Below, piece after piece: positions 17,376 to 25,846 of a DNA stretch of 64,000 bases (positions are counted from its first letter, which is position 1; every line of letters begins with the position of its first letter). This DNA comes from Bacillus sp. OK048. Its GTDB lineage: Bacteria > Bacillota > Bacilli > Bacillales > Cytobacillaceae. The stretch lies in the NCBI RefSeq assembly GCF_900103525.1, contig NZ_FNHN01000003.1, forward strand, positions 1 to 64,000, in the 5' to 3' direction. The notes under the pieces are model-generated. The model was not told the origin of the DNA. It worked only from the letters and a program-made list of their open reading frames with translations, and ran no database searches. A program made the position numbers and the translations under genes.

Positions 17376-18404
17376 TTAGTTTTTAACGGATTCTTTTTCC
17401 ATCGTTACTGATGACGCAACAGTTAGGACACGTTGTGGGTTATCTTCTAACAAAGTACGAACTTGTTCGTCCGAAACTCCGGCTTTCTTTAACATTGGTA
17501 CGAATGTTTTCAGTAAGTAATCATAGCTGACATCTTTTGCAGCATGACCTTTGGCAACACCTACGGCATTTGTTGAAATGAGTACACGACCGCCAAGACC
17601 TTCTTTAAATAGTTGGACAATTAATTGAACACGTTGTTCATCATTAACATAACCTTCGTGTGTAGCCCAGCCAACATGGTCTAATGCAACAAAAGCACCT
17701 TGACGCGCTACACCGAATACTTCTTTACGTTCTACCGCATCAAGTCGGTCAAGTCCTCCGATAATGACTCGGTTTGGTTCAATGCCTTCAGCTAATAAAA
17801 TTTCAAGATCATTAACAGCATCTGCGCCATATTGTATGGATACAGGTACTCCTGTTGAGAGAGCTGCTTGTGCAGTACCACGGAAAAGATTTGTTTCTTT
17901 TTCTGTAATCCCACTTTGACTTGCGATTGATGTCACTATTCCTGCTAGACCGGAACGTTCAATTCGTGGTACAACGATTCCTTCTGTTACCTCTTTAGCG
18001 AATAAATCAGCAAATTGTTCTGCAGACCATGGTGTAGGCGGATTTTTTTGTGGTGTAACAAAGTAACCGCTTAACATCGGCTCTGGACCTAATCCTGTTG
18101 ATGCTATGATATGTACACCAGTTGTCTTAGATAGTGTTTCGTAAAGTTTCACATCGCGGCCATGGAACATACCGCTGTAATCGACAATTGTTTTTCCTCC
18201 AGCTCGGAGGAAATCAGTAAGCTTTCTTTTTAAGACGTCAAAGATCTCGCTCTTGTCCATGTGAATCTCTGGCGCATATTCTGCACCCGGGAAAACAGAA
18301 AGTAGTGATTCATGAATGAGCACTACACCTAATTCTTCAGCTGGTACTAGTCCGAGAACCGTACGAACAACAGATGAACTTTTTTCTTGTAAATTTTCTA
18401 GCAT
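17376..18404 (-). CDS. Phosphotriesterase-family paralogue with degenerate metal site (probable pseudoenzyme)
   Basis: 342 aa; the start is fixed by AGGAGGT six bases before the ATG. It aligns end to end with its downstream neighbour (shared VLGL/VLGP start, GGKTFVD/GGKTIVD, GRDVEYF/GRDVKLY, TGVHIIA, NPxxxLT ending), but of the six metal ligands only His31 is kept. Ser33, Thr158, Gln191, Gly217 and Asn279 occupy the positions of His, Lys, His, His and Asp. The reading frame is intact and well translated, so it is not a decaying gene. It may be a non-catalytic partner of the active paralogue, a binding protein or a metal-independent enzyme. Confidence 0.88.
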   Translation of the reverse strand: MLENLQEKSSSVVRTVLGLVPAEELGVVLIHESLLSVFPGAEYAPEIHMDKSEIFDVLKRKLTDFLRAGGKTIVDYSGMFHGRDVKLYETLSKTTGVHIIASTGLGPEPMLSGYFVTPQKNPPTPWSAEQFADLFAKEVTEGIVVPRIERSGLAGIVTSIASQSGITEKETNLFRGTAQAALSTGVPVSIQYGADAVNDLEILLAEGIEPNRVIIGGLDRLDAVERKEVFGVARQGAFVALDHVGWATHEGYVNDEQRVQLIVQLFKEGLGGRVLISTNAVGVAKGHAAKDVSYDYLLKTFVPMLKKAGVSDEQVRTLLEDNPQRVLTVASSVTMEKESVKN

Positions 18405-18482
18405 TGTAAAACCTCCTATCAATTTATATATCCTTACCTTTAAGTTGTTAAAGGCAAAGATGAAGGTAAAATATAATGGTTT

Positions 18483-18500
18483 AAACAGACCAGTCAGTTC
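18483..18500. promoter_or_regulatory. TetR-type operator, site A
   Basis: AAACAGACCAGTCAGTTC, an imperfect palindrome around ACCAGT, about 80 bp upstream of the degenerate PTE gene. It shares AAACAGACC with site B. Confidence 0.5.
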
Positions 18501-18520
18501 GTTAATTCCGCATTTCCTTC

Positions 18521-18538
18521 AAACAGACCGGTTGGTTT
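18521..18538. promoter_or_regulatory. TetR-type operator, site B
   Basis: AAACAGACCGGTTGGTTT, a palindrome (AAACxxACCGGTxxGTTT) whose core recalls LmrA/QdoR boxes. It lies 38 bp from site A and matches the site at 28788 upstream of the Rieske operon in 15 of 16 bases. Confidence 0.6.
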
Positions 18539-18569
18539 AGCACGAACAAACTTTTAAAACTTTCCTAAT

Positions 18570-18583
18570 TGTAATCGCTTCCT
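18570..18583. promoter_or_regulatory. Cre box (CcpA) upstream of module A
   Basis: TGTAATCGCTTCCT fits about 13 of 14 positions of the cre consensus. A weaker copy, TGTAAACGCTTATC (12 of 14), follows at 18602-18615. Both lie upstream of the TetR-type sites. Confidence 0.55.
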
Positions 18584-18615
18584 TCATTAATAAATCAATG
18601 ATGTAAACGCTTATC

Positions 18616-18803
18616 CCTTAGCAAGATATTATAATATTGTTATACCAAAGTCAAAACATTTTTTCTATTTTTCAAAATTAATTGAATATTATATTACTAA
18701 TATACTATTTACATTTCCATAACCTATGAAATTTTCAGCATCACCGTATGAAACCAGTAAATTATTACTATTTCTTGAATAATTTAATCGTTTTACAACC
18801 AAC
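18616..18803. other. AT-rich intergenic stretch
   Basis: Between the module A control region and the terminator of module B. No gene or convincing structure seen. Confidence 0.5.
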
Positions 18804-18841
18804 AAAAAAAGTTGGTCCCTGTTATTTTCAGGGATCCAACT
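18804..18841 (-). terminator. Rho-independent terminator of module B
   Basis: On the minus strand, AGTTGGATCCCTG pairs with CAGGGACCAACT (one bulge) and is followed by seven T. It lies about 30 bp after the aldehyde dehydrogenase stop. Confidence 0.88.
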
Positions 18842-18867
18842 ACCATTCATAAATCTATCAAGTTGTG

Positions 18868-20316
18868 CTATTTTTGAAGATTGAAAACAACCATTCTAAC
18901 TTCTGTCATTTCTTCTACCGCAAACTTTGGGCCTTCTCTGCCGGTACCACTTTTATCGATTCCACCGTATGGCATTATGTCTGCGCGGTATGCAGAGGTA
19001 TCATTAATGATTACTCCCCCTGTTCTAATCGTTTTTGCTGCTTTCCATGCTAATTCGATATTGTTTGTGAATACACCCGCTTGTAAACCGTATTCAGAGT
19101 CGTTTACGTATTCAATGGCTTCATCAAACGTTTTATAAGGAATAATCGATGCAAGTGGACCAAATACTTCCTCACATACAACCTTCATTTTAGAGTTTAC
19201 ATTTTTAAGGATCGTTGGGTACATCATAGCTCCCTCTCGATTTCCACCGACTACGACCTCTGCACCCTCTTGAACTGCTTCCCGTACCCACTCTTCAACC
19301 CTTTCAGCCTCTTTCAAGCTAATCATCGGCCCTACATCCGTAGCTTCCTCTAATGGGTTTCCCACTACGAGAAGATTTGTGGCTTCGATCATTTTTTGGG
19401 TGAAATATTCTAAGATATTTTCCTGAACGTAAATACGTTGAACAGATACACAAAATTGACCTGCAGAACCAAAAGCTCTTTTAGCCAATAAATCCGCAGC
19501 TAAATCAATGTCAGCATCGTCATGAACAATATTTCCTGAATTATTTCCAAGTTCTAATGTCACTCGGTTAAACCCGCTATTTTTCTTAATTCGCAAGCCA
19601 ACAGATGGGCTTCCAGTGAAAGTAACCATTTTTTTACCAGGATGTGCAACTAAATAATCTCCTACCGTACGGCCTGAACCAACAACTAAATTTATATACC
19701 CCTTAGGCAATCCTGCTTCTTCTAACAATTTACATAAGTAAATGGCAGACAGCGGTGTCATTGATGCAGGTTTAAGTACGACTGCACAACCTGCAGCTAT
19801 GGCAGGTGCTACTTTATGAACAACTAGATTTATTGGGAAGTTAAATGGTGTAACGGCTGCAATGACACCAACAGGTACGCGAATATACAAGCCCATTCGA
19901 TTTTCTGAACCTGGTACAGCATCAAGAGGAACCGTTTCACCGTGAATTCTTTTTGCCTCTTCTGCAGCAGTCGTGATGACAGCAACACCACGATTTACTT
20001 CAGCTAGCGCATCCTTTAAAGGCTTTCCGCCTTCCCTTGCGATTAATTTAGCAATCTCATCCGCATTTATCTTAACGAGTTCCGCAGTTCGTCTCAGGAT
20101 TTCAAATCTTTCATGGGCAGCTAAAGGACGATTATTCATTGCATCATTGGCAGCTTGAATGGCTGCATCTATATCTTGTTCCCCGGCAACAGCAACTTCA
20201 CCGATTACCTCGTCGGAAAACTTGTCGTATACCTTCATCGTTTCATTGGACTCCAGCCATTCCCCGTTAATATAAAGTCCAGTACCATGTTGAGTTACCG
20301 AAAACACATCACTCAT
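18868..20316 (-). CDS. NAD(P)-dependent aldehyde dehydrogenase (salicylaldehyde / aryl-aldehyde type)
   Basis: 482 aa, full-length ALDH superfamily. Oxyanion Asn159 (TPFNFP), cofactor Lys182 (LKPAS), general base Glu255 (TLELGNNSG) and nucleophile Cys289 (GQFCVSVQR) are all present; FTGSPSVG binds the cofactor. The length and VTPFNFPINL recall the NahF/vanillin dehydrogenase group. It is the last gene after a NahE/PhdJ-like aldolase, whose second product would be an aromatic aldehyde. It would therefore oxidise that aldehyde to the acid that enters lower cleavage (inference from context). Confidence 0.92.
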   Translation of the reverse strand: MSDVFSVTQHGTGLYINGEWLESNETMKVYDKFSDEVIGEVAVAGEQDIDAAIQAANDAMNNRPLAAHERFEILRRTAELVKINADEIAKLIAREGGKPLKDALAEVNRGVAVITTAAEEAKRIHGETVPLDAVPGSENRMGLYIRVPVGVIAAVTPFNFPINLVVHKVAPAIAAGCAVVLKPASMTPLSAIYLCKLLEEAGLPKGYINLVVGSGRTVGDYLVAHPGKKMVTFTGSPSVGLRIKKNSGFNRVTLELGNNSGNIVHDDADIDLAADLLAKRAFGSAGQFCVSVQRIYVQENILEYFTQKMIEATNLLVVGNPLEEATDVGPMISLKEAERVEEWVREAVQEGAEVVVGGNREGAMMYPTILKNVNSKMKVVCEEVFGPLASIIPYKTFDEAIEYVNDSEYGLQAGVFTNNIELAWKAAKTIRTGGVIINDTSAYRADIMPYGGIDKSGTGREGPKFAVEEMTEVRMVVFNLQK

Positions 20317-20330
20317 TTTTCCTCACCCTC

Positions 20331-21317
20331 CTAATTAAACAGTTTTGCTTCCAAAAACTCACCGACATCTGTTCCTACCTTTAGCTTTTTGGCTTCTTCA
20401 TAAACAGCCCGTGCTGCCATAATATCCTGAACTGCCGTTCCAACCGATTTGAAAAGAGTTATTTGTTCGTCATTGGTTCGAACTTGACGGCCTGCTACCA
20501 ATTCTTTCAGTTCGACTACTTTAGAACGATCATATTGTCCACTTTTAATCGCCTGTAACACATCACCAGATTCATTTTCAAGATGGACCGTATCAATGAC
20601 AATGCCATCTGCCTTCTCAAATGTGTCTGTATCAATTTCTCTCATAATAGGCATGGTTGAGCCAATCGAGTTCACATGCATGCTGTTACTCATCCATTTA
20701 CCTTCAAAAGCAACACCGTTTCCTTTTGTGGACGTATTGGTACATACATTCACAATGTCTGCACCTTCTACTGCCATTAACGGTGAAGCAACGGCTTCTA
20801 CTTGTATTCCCAGCTTTGCGCTCATTTCCGCTGCAAAAAGTTCCCTGCGTTGAGGATTCGGACTAAATACTCTTACGTATTCAATCTCTCTTACCGCACA
20901 GACTGCCTCTAGATTCGTACGAGCTTCTAGCCCTGAACCAATCACGCCAACAGTCCTGGCATTTTCTCTAGCCAAATATTTGGTTGCTAATCCGGTCGTT
21001 GCACCTGTTCGAACTGCTGTTAAATAGGAGGAATCCATCATGGCTTCCAAATTGTTATCATTTTGATCAATGATTCCGATTAAATATCGAACCTGATCTT
21101 TACTCTTAAAAAAAGCTTTAAATCCCATATAACCACTATCATTCATAACTGCAGGCATTAATCGAAAAAAACCTTGGTTATTCGTGGACATATTCATTCG
21201 TGGTGGCATGATCACGCCACCGTTATATTCCTCTACAAGTCCCTTTTCAATTTGCTCAATAATTGTACGCATGTTAATGGCCTGCTCAACATCTTTTAAA
21301 TTTAAAATTAATGTCAT
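20331..21317 (-). CDS. Ornithine cyclodeaminase / mu-crystallin family protein
   Basis: 328 aa from the ATG eight bases after AAGGG; an upstream GTG is less well placed. N-terminal substrate domain with PPRMNMS and MGFKAFFK, Rossmann motif VGVIGSGLEAR near residue 140, and NVCTNTSTKGNGVAFEGKWM typical of the family. Members are NAD(P)-dependent ketimine reductases, amino acid cyclodeaminases or alanine dehydrogenases. It is unexpected between an aldolase and an aldehyde dehydrogenase of an aromatic pathway; it may act on an imine or an amino acid formed from the alpha-keto acid product. Confidence 0.88.
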   Translation of the reverse strand: MTLILNLKDVEQAINMRTIIEQIEKGLVEEYNGGVIMPPRMNMSTNNQGFFRLMPAVMNDSGYMGFKAFFKSKDQVRYLIGIIDQNDNNLEAMMDSSYLTAVRTGATTGLATKYLARENARTVGVIGSGLEARTNLEAVCAVREIEYVRVFSPNPQRRELFAAEMSAKLGIQVEAVASPLMAVEGADIVNVCTNTSTKGNGVAFEGKWMSNSMHVNSIGSTMPIMREIDTDTFEKADGIVIDTVHLENESGDVLQAIKSGQYDRSKVVELKELVAGRQVRTNDEQITLFKSVGTAVQDIMAARAVYEEAKKLKVGTDVGEFLEAKLFN

Positions 21318-21365
21318 CGTTATCACCCTTACTTGATAATTTGATCGATTAGTAGAAGCCGCATA

Positions 21366-22421
21366 TTAACTTTGCTTCAGCAAATCGCTTTCACTTTTCA
21401 CGTTTACTTCTGGATTTCGACCGATGAAGAATTGACTATCATCATCGTTCGTAACATCAATTCCCGATTTTATGAGAGCTTGACGGATAGCACTCATCTG
21501 AGTCTGGTTTATTTTCATAGTTGGTTGACGTAATGGTCCGCCATTAAAGCCTGTAAGCCAAGATGCATATTTCCATAGCATCCGGTTCACTAAACCTGCG
21601 CCATCCGTTGATGCCATAAATCTTCCGATCGTCGATCTAGCAGGGGTTAATTTCCAATATTGTTCATATACTTCTTCAAATCTTCCTTCTTTCATTAAAT
21701 TAAATAATTTTGGTAAAACATCTCCGTACATTTCATAGTTACTCGTACCCATCCATTGAATAGGAACTAAGTTACCAAGTGCAAATGCATCTTTTTCTAA
21801 TGGAGTTGTCACAATTACATCATCATTAAAAAGTTGATAACATTGAGTGAAGCCGGCAATTAATGGCATTCCTCCCTCTGCTTTAATCGCCACGATGTTT
21901 GGAACGTCATCAAGGAGTTGTCTAATAATTTTCGGATCAATAGCTGCCGGATGAAGACGTTCAAAGTTCCAGAGCGGAACAGGGAAAAGAATTACACCCA
22001 AGTTTGTCGCCTCACAGAATACTTTCGTATATTCATAGATTTCTTGACTATCTTTCGGATAAAAATTCGCTGGGTATGATAGCAGAACTAGCTGGGCTCC
22101 AGCTTTTTCAGCCGCTTGAACAGCTACAATATTCTCTTCTAAAGTATGAAAACTTGCATGATGAATGATGGTCAGTTTCCCTTGTGCCTCATCTACAGCG
22201 ATTTTTGTAAATTGGATATACTCATCTAGGGTAGTAGCCGTTTCTGCTACTAGTAATGTACCAGTAAACCCCAACTCAATTGATCTTTTTACATCATGCC
22301 TGATGCCGGTTTCGTTTAATCCTTTCAAATCTTGTGTAAATGATGGGATCACAACGTTGGCAAGTCCATGTAAATTTTCTTTCGCCCATTTTCTAGATTC
22401 TTGTCTTGAATACATTGCCAT
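21366..22421 (-). CDS. DHDPS-family aldolase (hydratase-aldolase, NahE/PhdJ-like)
   Basis: 351 aa, dihydrodipicolinate synthase/NAL superfamily (beta/alpha)8 lyase. Schiff-base Lys180 in NIVAIKAEGG and the modified GTLLVAETATT motif (family GTxGE) near residue 54 are visible. The tyrosine usual in the second YxxP-like segment is replaced in VILFPVPLWNF. Length and C-terminal extension fit trans-o-hydroxybenzylidenepyruvate hydratase-aldolases, which split a ring-cleavage product into pyruvate and an aromatic aldehyde. The aldehyde dehydrogenase in the same operon supports that role. A LysR-type operator precedes it. Confidence 0.82.
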   Translation of the reverse strand: MAMYSRQESRKWAKENLHGLANVVIPSFTQDLKGLNETGIRHDVKRSIELGFTGTLLVAETATTLDEYIQFTKIAVDEAQGKLTIIHHASFHTLEENIVAVQAAEKAGAQLVLLSYPANFYPKDSQEIYEYTKVFCEATNLGVILFPVPLWNFERLHPAAIDPKIIRQLLDDVPNIVAIKAEGGMPLIAGFTQCYQLFNDDVIVTTPLEKDAFALGNLVPIQWMGTSNYEMYGDVLPKLFNLMKEGRFEEVYEQYWKLTPARSTIGRFMASTDGAGLVNRMLWKYASWLTGFNGGPLRQPTMKINQTQMSAIRQALIKSGIDVTNDDDSQFFIGRNPEVNVKSESDLLKQS

Positions 22422-22448
22422 TTTATTTTTCTCTCCTTCAAAAAGTTG

Positions 22449-22462
22449 TAGAAACGCTTTAA
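22449..22462 (-). promoter_or_regulatory. Cre-like box upstream of the aldolase
   Basis: On the minus strand TTAAAGCGTTTCTA matches about 12 of 14 cre positions, 28 bp before the aldolase start. Confidence 0.4.
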
Positions 22463-22495
22463 TAACTGTAGGTTACTAGATTACGATAATAATTT

Positions 22496-22546
22496 GAAAT
22501 ATCTAAAAATTATATTGGTAATAAGAATTTCTTATTACCAATATAA
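22496..22546 (-). promoter_or_regulatory. Bipartite LysR-type operator upstream of the aldolase operon
   Basis: GAAATATC (22496-22503), a 14-bp spacer, then GTAATAAG-AATTT-CTTATTAC (22518-22538). The dyad is the core of a 37-bp perfect palindrome (22510-22546). TAAGAATTTCTTA gives the T-N11-A of LysR boxes. The same layout occurs at 28907 and 41600. On the minus strand GATATTTC would be the activation half-site, about 75 bp before the aldolase start. The palindrome could also act as a weak terminator of the MFS transcript. Confidence 0.75.
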
Positions 22547-22616
22547 AAGCCTCCCTGACGAGAGACTTTACATTAAAGAGGCAACCTTATTTAGAAAAAC
22601 TTCAAACGAAAATGAC

Positions 22617-23858
22617 TTATACAACAATGTCGATTTCTTTGTTCACCCTAACCTTAACTGGGGCTGTTTCTTGGAAAAATAGCGAGAATATAAAACAAAA
22701 TAACGCTGCTGCAGAGCTAATCAATAGTGGAGCTGAAAGACCAAAAGCATCAGCTGCAATGCCGCTAAGGATTGGGTTTAGTACGCCTCCAAAGAGCTCA
22801 CCGATACCAATTGTCAATCCTACTGTTACTCCAGCATACTTTAATGGGACCGATTCTGTTGGTATGACAGACATCAATAATGCTCCTACACCCATACCAG
22901 ATGAGAACAGGAAAACCAAGGCAACGATTAACCCCACGGAATCTAAGTACACGACAGCAAGCGGAGTAAAGATGGAAAGAATGCCGAATATAAGTGATGT
23001 TGGCTTTCGGCCAATACGATCGGAAATGGCTGGAACTAACACTCCAAAGATAGCGAATCCTGCTCCAAACGCTGCCATTACGATACTCATTGTGCCTGTT
23101 GTAAATTGTTTAGAATTAACAAGATAGACTGGACCAAATATTTGGAAAGCCATTACATAAATCATAAAAAAACTAAACGTTACGATGGATAGCCAGATAT
23201 TCCGGTGTTTCATTACTTCTCTAAAGCTTACTTTTTCACTTGAAGCAGTAGATGATTTGGCAGAAACAGCTTCTTTTTGCGGATTTCTTAGGGTCTTCAT
23301 GATGAAAAATGTTAAAATAAGGCCTGGGATGATTGTCAAATAAAAAGATGTCCGCCAATCAAATGCATTGGCTATGCCGACAAGGATTAGTGGCGCCAGA
23401 AAACTTCCGAAAATCGCGTTCCCTGTATTCATTGTGAATCCCACGTTGAAGCCGCGACGCTTCTCTGAAGATTCCACTGCCAACATTCCTTGAGTAATCG
23501 GTGTAACAGGGCCCTCAAGTACCCCCATAATCAAGCGCAAAATAAACAGCATGGCGAAAGAACCAGCTAATCCTTGCAATAGAGACACTAAAGAAAAGGC
23601 AAAGATGAAAAAAGCCAAGACTAATTTTTGGTTTTTAACCCTGTCTGACAGATATCCTCCCAATGGCCCGGAGATTGCCCACGTGATCGCTAGCGCCGAG
23701 CCAAGTAACCCGATTTGGGTATTAGTAAGCGCAAAATCCTTCTGTATAAATGGAACAAGATAATTAAGTGCTAATCGATCAAAGAATACAAACCCAATTG
23801 AAAAGAAAAAGATTGTTACTAATTTATTCTCATAATTCCAAAACCCACGTTTTTCCAT
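22617..23858 (-). CDS. MFS transporter, aromatic/organic anion permease type
   Basis: 413 aa, 12 membrane segments. A close paralogue of the carrier at 5858-7111, sharing FFDRLALNYLVPFI, GGYLSDRVKNQK and an RLIMGVLEGPV segment. The start follows AAGGAAGG by 12 bases, as in the paralogue. It is the last gene of the Rieske transcription unit, 20 bp after the extradiol dioxygenase, and probably takes up the ring substrate or an aromatic acid. A palindrome follows its stop. Confidence 0.88.
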   Translation of the reverse strand: MEKRGFWNYENKLVTIFFFSIGFVFFDRLALNYLVPFIQKDFALTNTQIGLLGSALAITWAISGPLGGYLSDRVKNQKLVLAFFIFAFSLVSLLQGLAGSFAMLFILRLIMGVLEGPVTPITQGMLAVESSEKRRGFNVGFTMNTGNAIFGSFLAPLILVGIANAFDWRTSFYLTIIPGLILTFFIMKTLRNPQKEAVSAKSSTASSEKVSFREVMKHRNIWLSIVTFSFFMIYVMAFQIFGPVYLVNSKQFTTGTMSIVMAAFGAGFAIFGVLVPAISDRIGRKPTSLIFGILSIFTPLAVVYLDSVGLIVALVFLFSSGMGVGALLMSVIPTESVPLKYAGVTVGLTIGIGELFGGVLNPILSGIAADAFGLSAPLLISSAAALFCFIFSLFFQETAPVKVRVNKEIDIVV

Positions 23859-23878
23859 CTACTAATCACCCTTCCTTA

Positions 23879-24778
23879 TCACGATCCATTTTTAAAAGAA
23901 GCTGGCATCTGTACACCCCATGAACTCATTGATTTGGTGATATCATTCCAAATCAAGGTTTCTGCTTGATCATCGACAACGCGTGGCATTTCGGCACTCA
24001 ATTCATAACGATTTCCACACGCCCAATAATATGCGTATAGATTTGCTCCGAGTGCATGCCTTCCCACTCCAAATTCTAGTTTTAAATCATGCAGTGCAAG
24101 CATATCCAATGCTCTTTTCATATGGTCGATATTTTCAAAAAGGAAGGCAATATGATCTAACGATTCTGTCGGACCACCTACCCCACCCATGAAAGCTAAT
24201 TCGTGGTGGTATTCCTGTACCCGAGACCAAACAGCGCCATAAACGCCCGGAGCTGGCATGAAGATATCAGACATTTTAAAATCCAAAGCGCTTTCTAAAA
24301 ACTGCGCCAATATTTTTGGATTGGCTACCTTTAGACCTAAATGATCGAGGTCATGAGGACCTGCTCCTTTTAAAGTTCTATTTGGACTAAAGGCTGGATT
24401 GAAATAGGCCGGACGATCCTCTACCGTTATCAATTCCATGCGAATCGGAATATTCGTAGCAGGCAAATCAAAAGCGATGCATTTTTTTTCACTTGGCTCC
24501 GCATCGGTACGCTCTTCTACTTTAATTCCATAGTCTTCAACCCGTTTTTTATAAAATTTTAAATCATCATCATTTTTTACTTGAAATGCAAAATGAGCAA
24601 TTCCCGCTCCACCTGGTGTTAATGCTAAATCGTAGTTATTATCAAACCCGCAACCAAGATAGAATGTTTCGCCAATTCTGCCCATTTCTTTTAGACCAAA
24701 CACATTGACATTATAATCAATTGCCTTTTCAATATCGGGTACCCTGAGCTCAGCGTGAGCTAATTTTTCGATTGCCAT
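23879..24778 (-). CDS. Type I extradiol ring-cleavage dioxygenase (BphC/NahC-like)
   Basis: 299 aa, two VOC modules (residues 5-120 and 143-265). Fe(II) ligands His146 (LDHLGLK), His209 (SLDHIAF) and Glu259 (RYELSAE) fall within one residue of the BphC positions; His192, His241 and Tyr250 sit at the places of the conserved second-sphere residues. The enzyme inserts O2 next to a catecholic diol to give a 2-hydroxymuconic-type product. Order in the operon (dihydrodiol dehydrogenase, Rieske alpha and beta, tandem VOC, this gene) fits a bicyclic or biaryl diol as substrate. The start follows AAAGGAGAAATAAAA. Confidence 0.92.
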   Translation of the reverse strand: MAIEKLAHAELRVPDIEKAIDYNVNVFGLKEMGRIGETFYLGCGFDNNYDLALTPGGAGIAHFAFQVKNDDDLKFYKKRVEDYGIKVEERTDAEPSEKKCIAFDLPATNIPIRMELITVEDRPAYFNPAFSPNRTLKGAGPHDLDHLGLKVANPKILAQFLESALDFKMSDIFMPAPGVYGAVWSRVQEYHHELAFMGGVGGPTESLDHIAFLFENIDHMKRALDMLALHDLKLEFGVGRHALGANLYAYYWACGNRYELSAEMPRVVDDQAETLIWNDITKSMSSWGVQMPASFKNGS

Positions 24779-24791
24779 TTTTATTTCTCCT

Positions 24792-25784
24792 TTACGATTT
24801 GAACATTTCCAATAGTTCGATGACTACTGAATATTCAGAGGTTGTATCCATATAGGCATATTTGCCTGAACCATCATAGAAAAGTCCTTCTTGAATAGTG
24901 GGAAAACCAAGCTTATTCAACAAATCTCGTTTCTCATCGAGACTTTCAACAAAGAAGGCAATATGGTGCAGCCCTTCTCCATGCCTTTCCAAGTGTTCAA
25001 GCCATGTACTTGGGGAATCTTGATCTGGTTGAACTAATTCAACTTGAATAAGCGGCGTTTGGATAAAAGTAAAGTGGCTTCTACCTGCAGTAGGCTTTCC
25101 TTTGTAGGTCGCCACTTTGTTAACAGCCTCAAAGCCTGAATGAAAAATGGTCGATGGCTCGACGCCAAGCATATTACACCAAGCCTTTTGTGCCTCTTTC
25201 ACATCTTTCACAACAAATGCCATTTGAACAATTTTGCTTGTTCCAAGTAACGGTTTTCCTTCAAATTGTCTGTCACCTGTTAGTGGTGACAGTGATCCAT
25301 CTGGCTTTGGTCCTTCATGCTCTAACAGTTCAATTAACGTTTTGTACTTCTCGCGTGTTTCTAGGAAGGCATATCGCCCTTTATCAGGATAAAACTCACC
25401 TGATTGAGCGACGATATACTTTTCCTCCATTGTTTCTAATGTTTCTGAGATTTTATCAACATCAAAGGCAAAATGATTATAGCCTTGCCCATCCTTTTCT
25501 AGACACTCGTGCATTAGATTTGGGACGGAATCAGGCTCAACAAGCTCAATTTGGACACCTGGTGTTTCAAAAAATACCAATTTGTTTCTTGCCGGGGAAG
25601 GCTCCCCATAATATTTAACCTGTGAAAATTCCTGTGGGCCAGTTACAAACGGTTGTGGAACCACAGTACCTAGTAACTTTGCCCATGATTTAGAAGATGC
25701 TTCAATATCCTTGACAACAAAGCAAATTTGATTGATCTCATTTGTTCCTACTAAAGTTTTTCTTACTAAAGGTTGTTGACTCAT
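24792..25784 (-). CDS. Tandem VOC-domain protein (glyoxalase/epimerase-like)
   Basis: 330 aa from the ATG nine bases after GGGAG. Two homologous VOC domains (residues about 9-140 and 178-325) each start NQICFVVKD or VQMAFVVKD and end in a conserved Glu (TLIELLE, SVVIELLE). The first metal-binding His of methylmalonyl-CoA epimerase is Gln or Met here, while later His residues (YNHFAFDV, HHIAFFV) are kept. It is not a classical extradiol enzyme. It may isomerise or rearrange a pathway intermediate, for example in place of the missing 2-hydroxychromene-carboxylate isomerase; this is speculation. Confidence 0.82.
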   Translation of the reverse strand: MSQQPLVRKTLVGTNEINQICFVVKDIEASSKSWAKLLGTVVPQPFVTGPQEFSQVKYYGEPSPARNKLVFFETPGVQIELVEPDSVPNLMHECLEKDGQGYNHFAFDVDKISETLETMEEKYIVAQSGEFYPDKGRYAFLETREKYKTLIELLEHEGPKPDGSLSPLTGDRQFEGKPLLGTSKIVQMAFVVKDVKEAQKAWCNMLGVEPSTIFHSGFEAVNKVATYKGKPTAGRSHFTFIQTPLIQVELVQPDQDSPSTWLEHLERHGEGLHHIAFFVESLDEKRDLLNKLGFPTIQEGLFYDGSGKYAYMDTTSEYSVVIELLEMFKS

Positions 25785-25846
25785 TAAAAACACTCCCTAT
25801 CAATACAGCGATTACCTAACAGCCTTATATTCATAGATTCTAAAAT

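Noticed and set aside
22510..22546. Plain Rho-independent terminator of the second MFS gene
   Set aside because: The 37-bp palindrome is AT-rich with only a short T-run, and its core plus the GAAATATC element recur at two other promoters, which favours an operator. A weak terminator effect remains possible.
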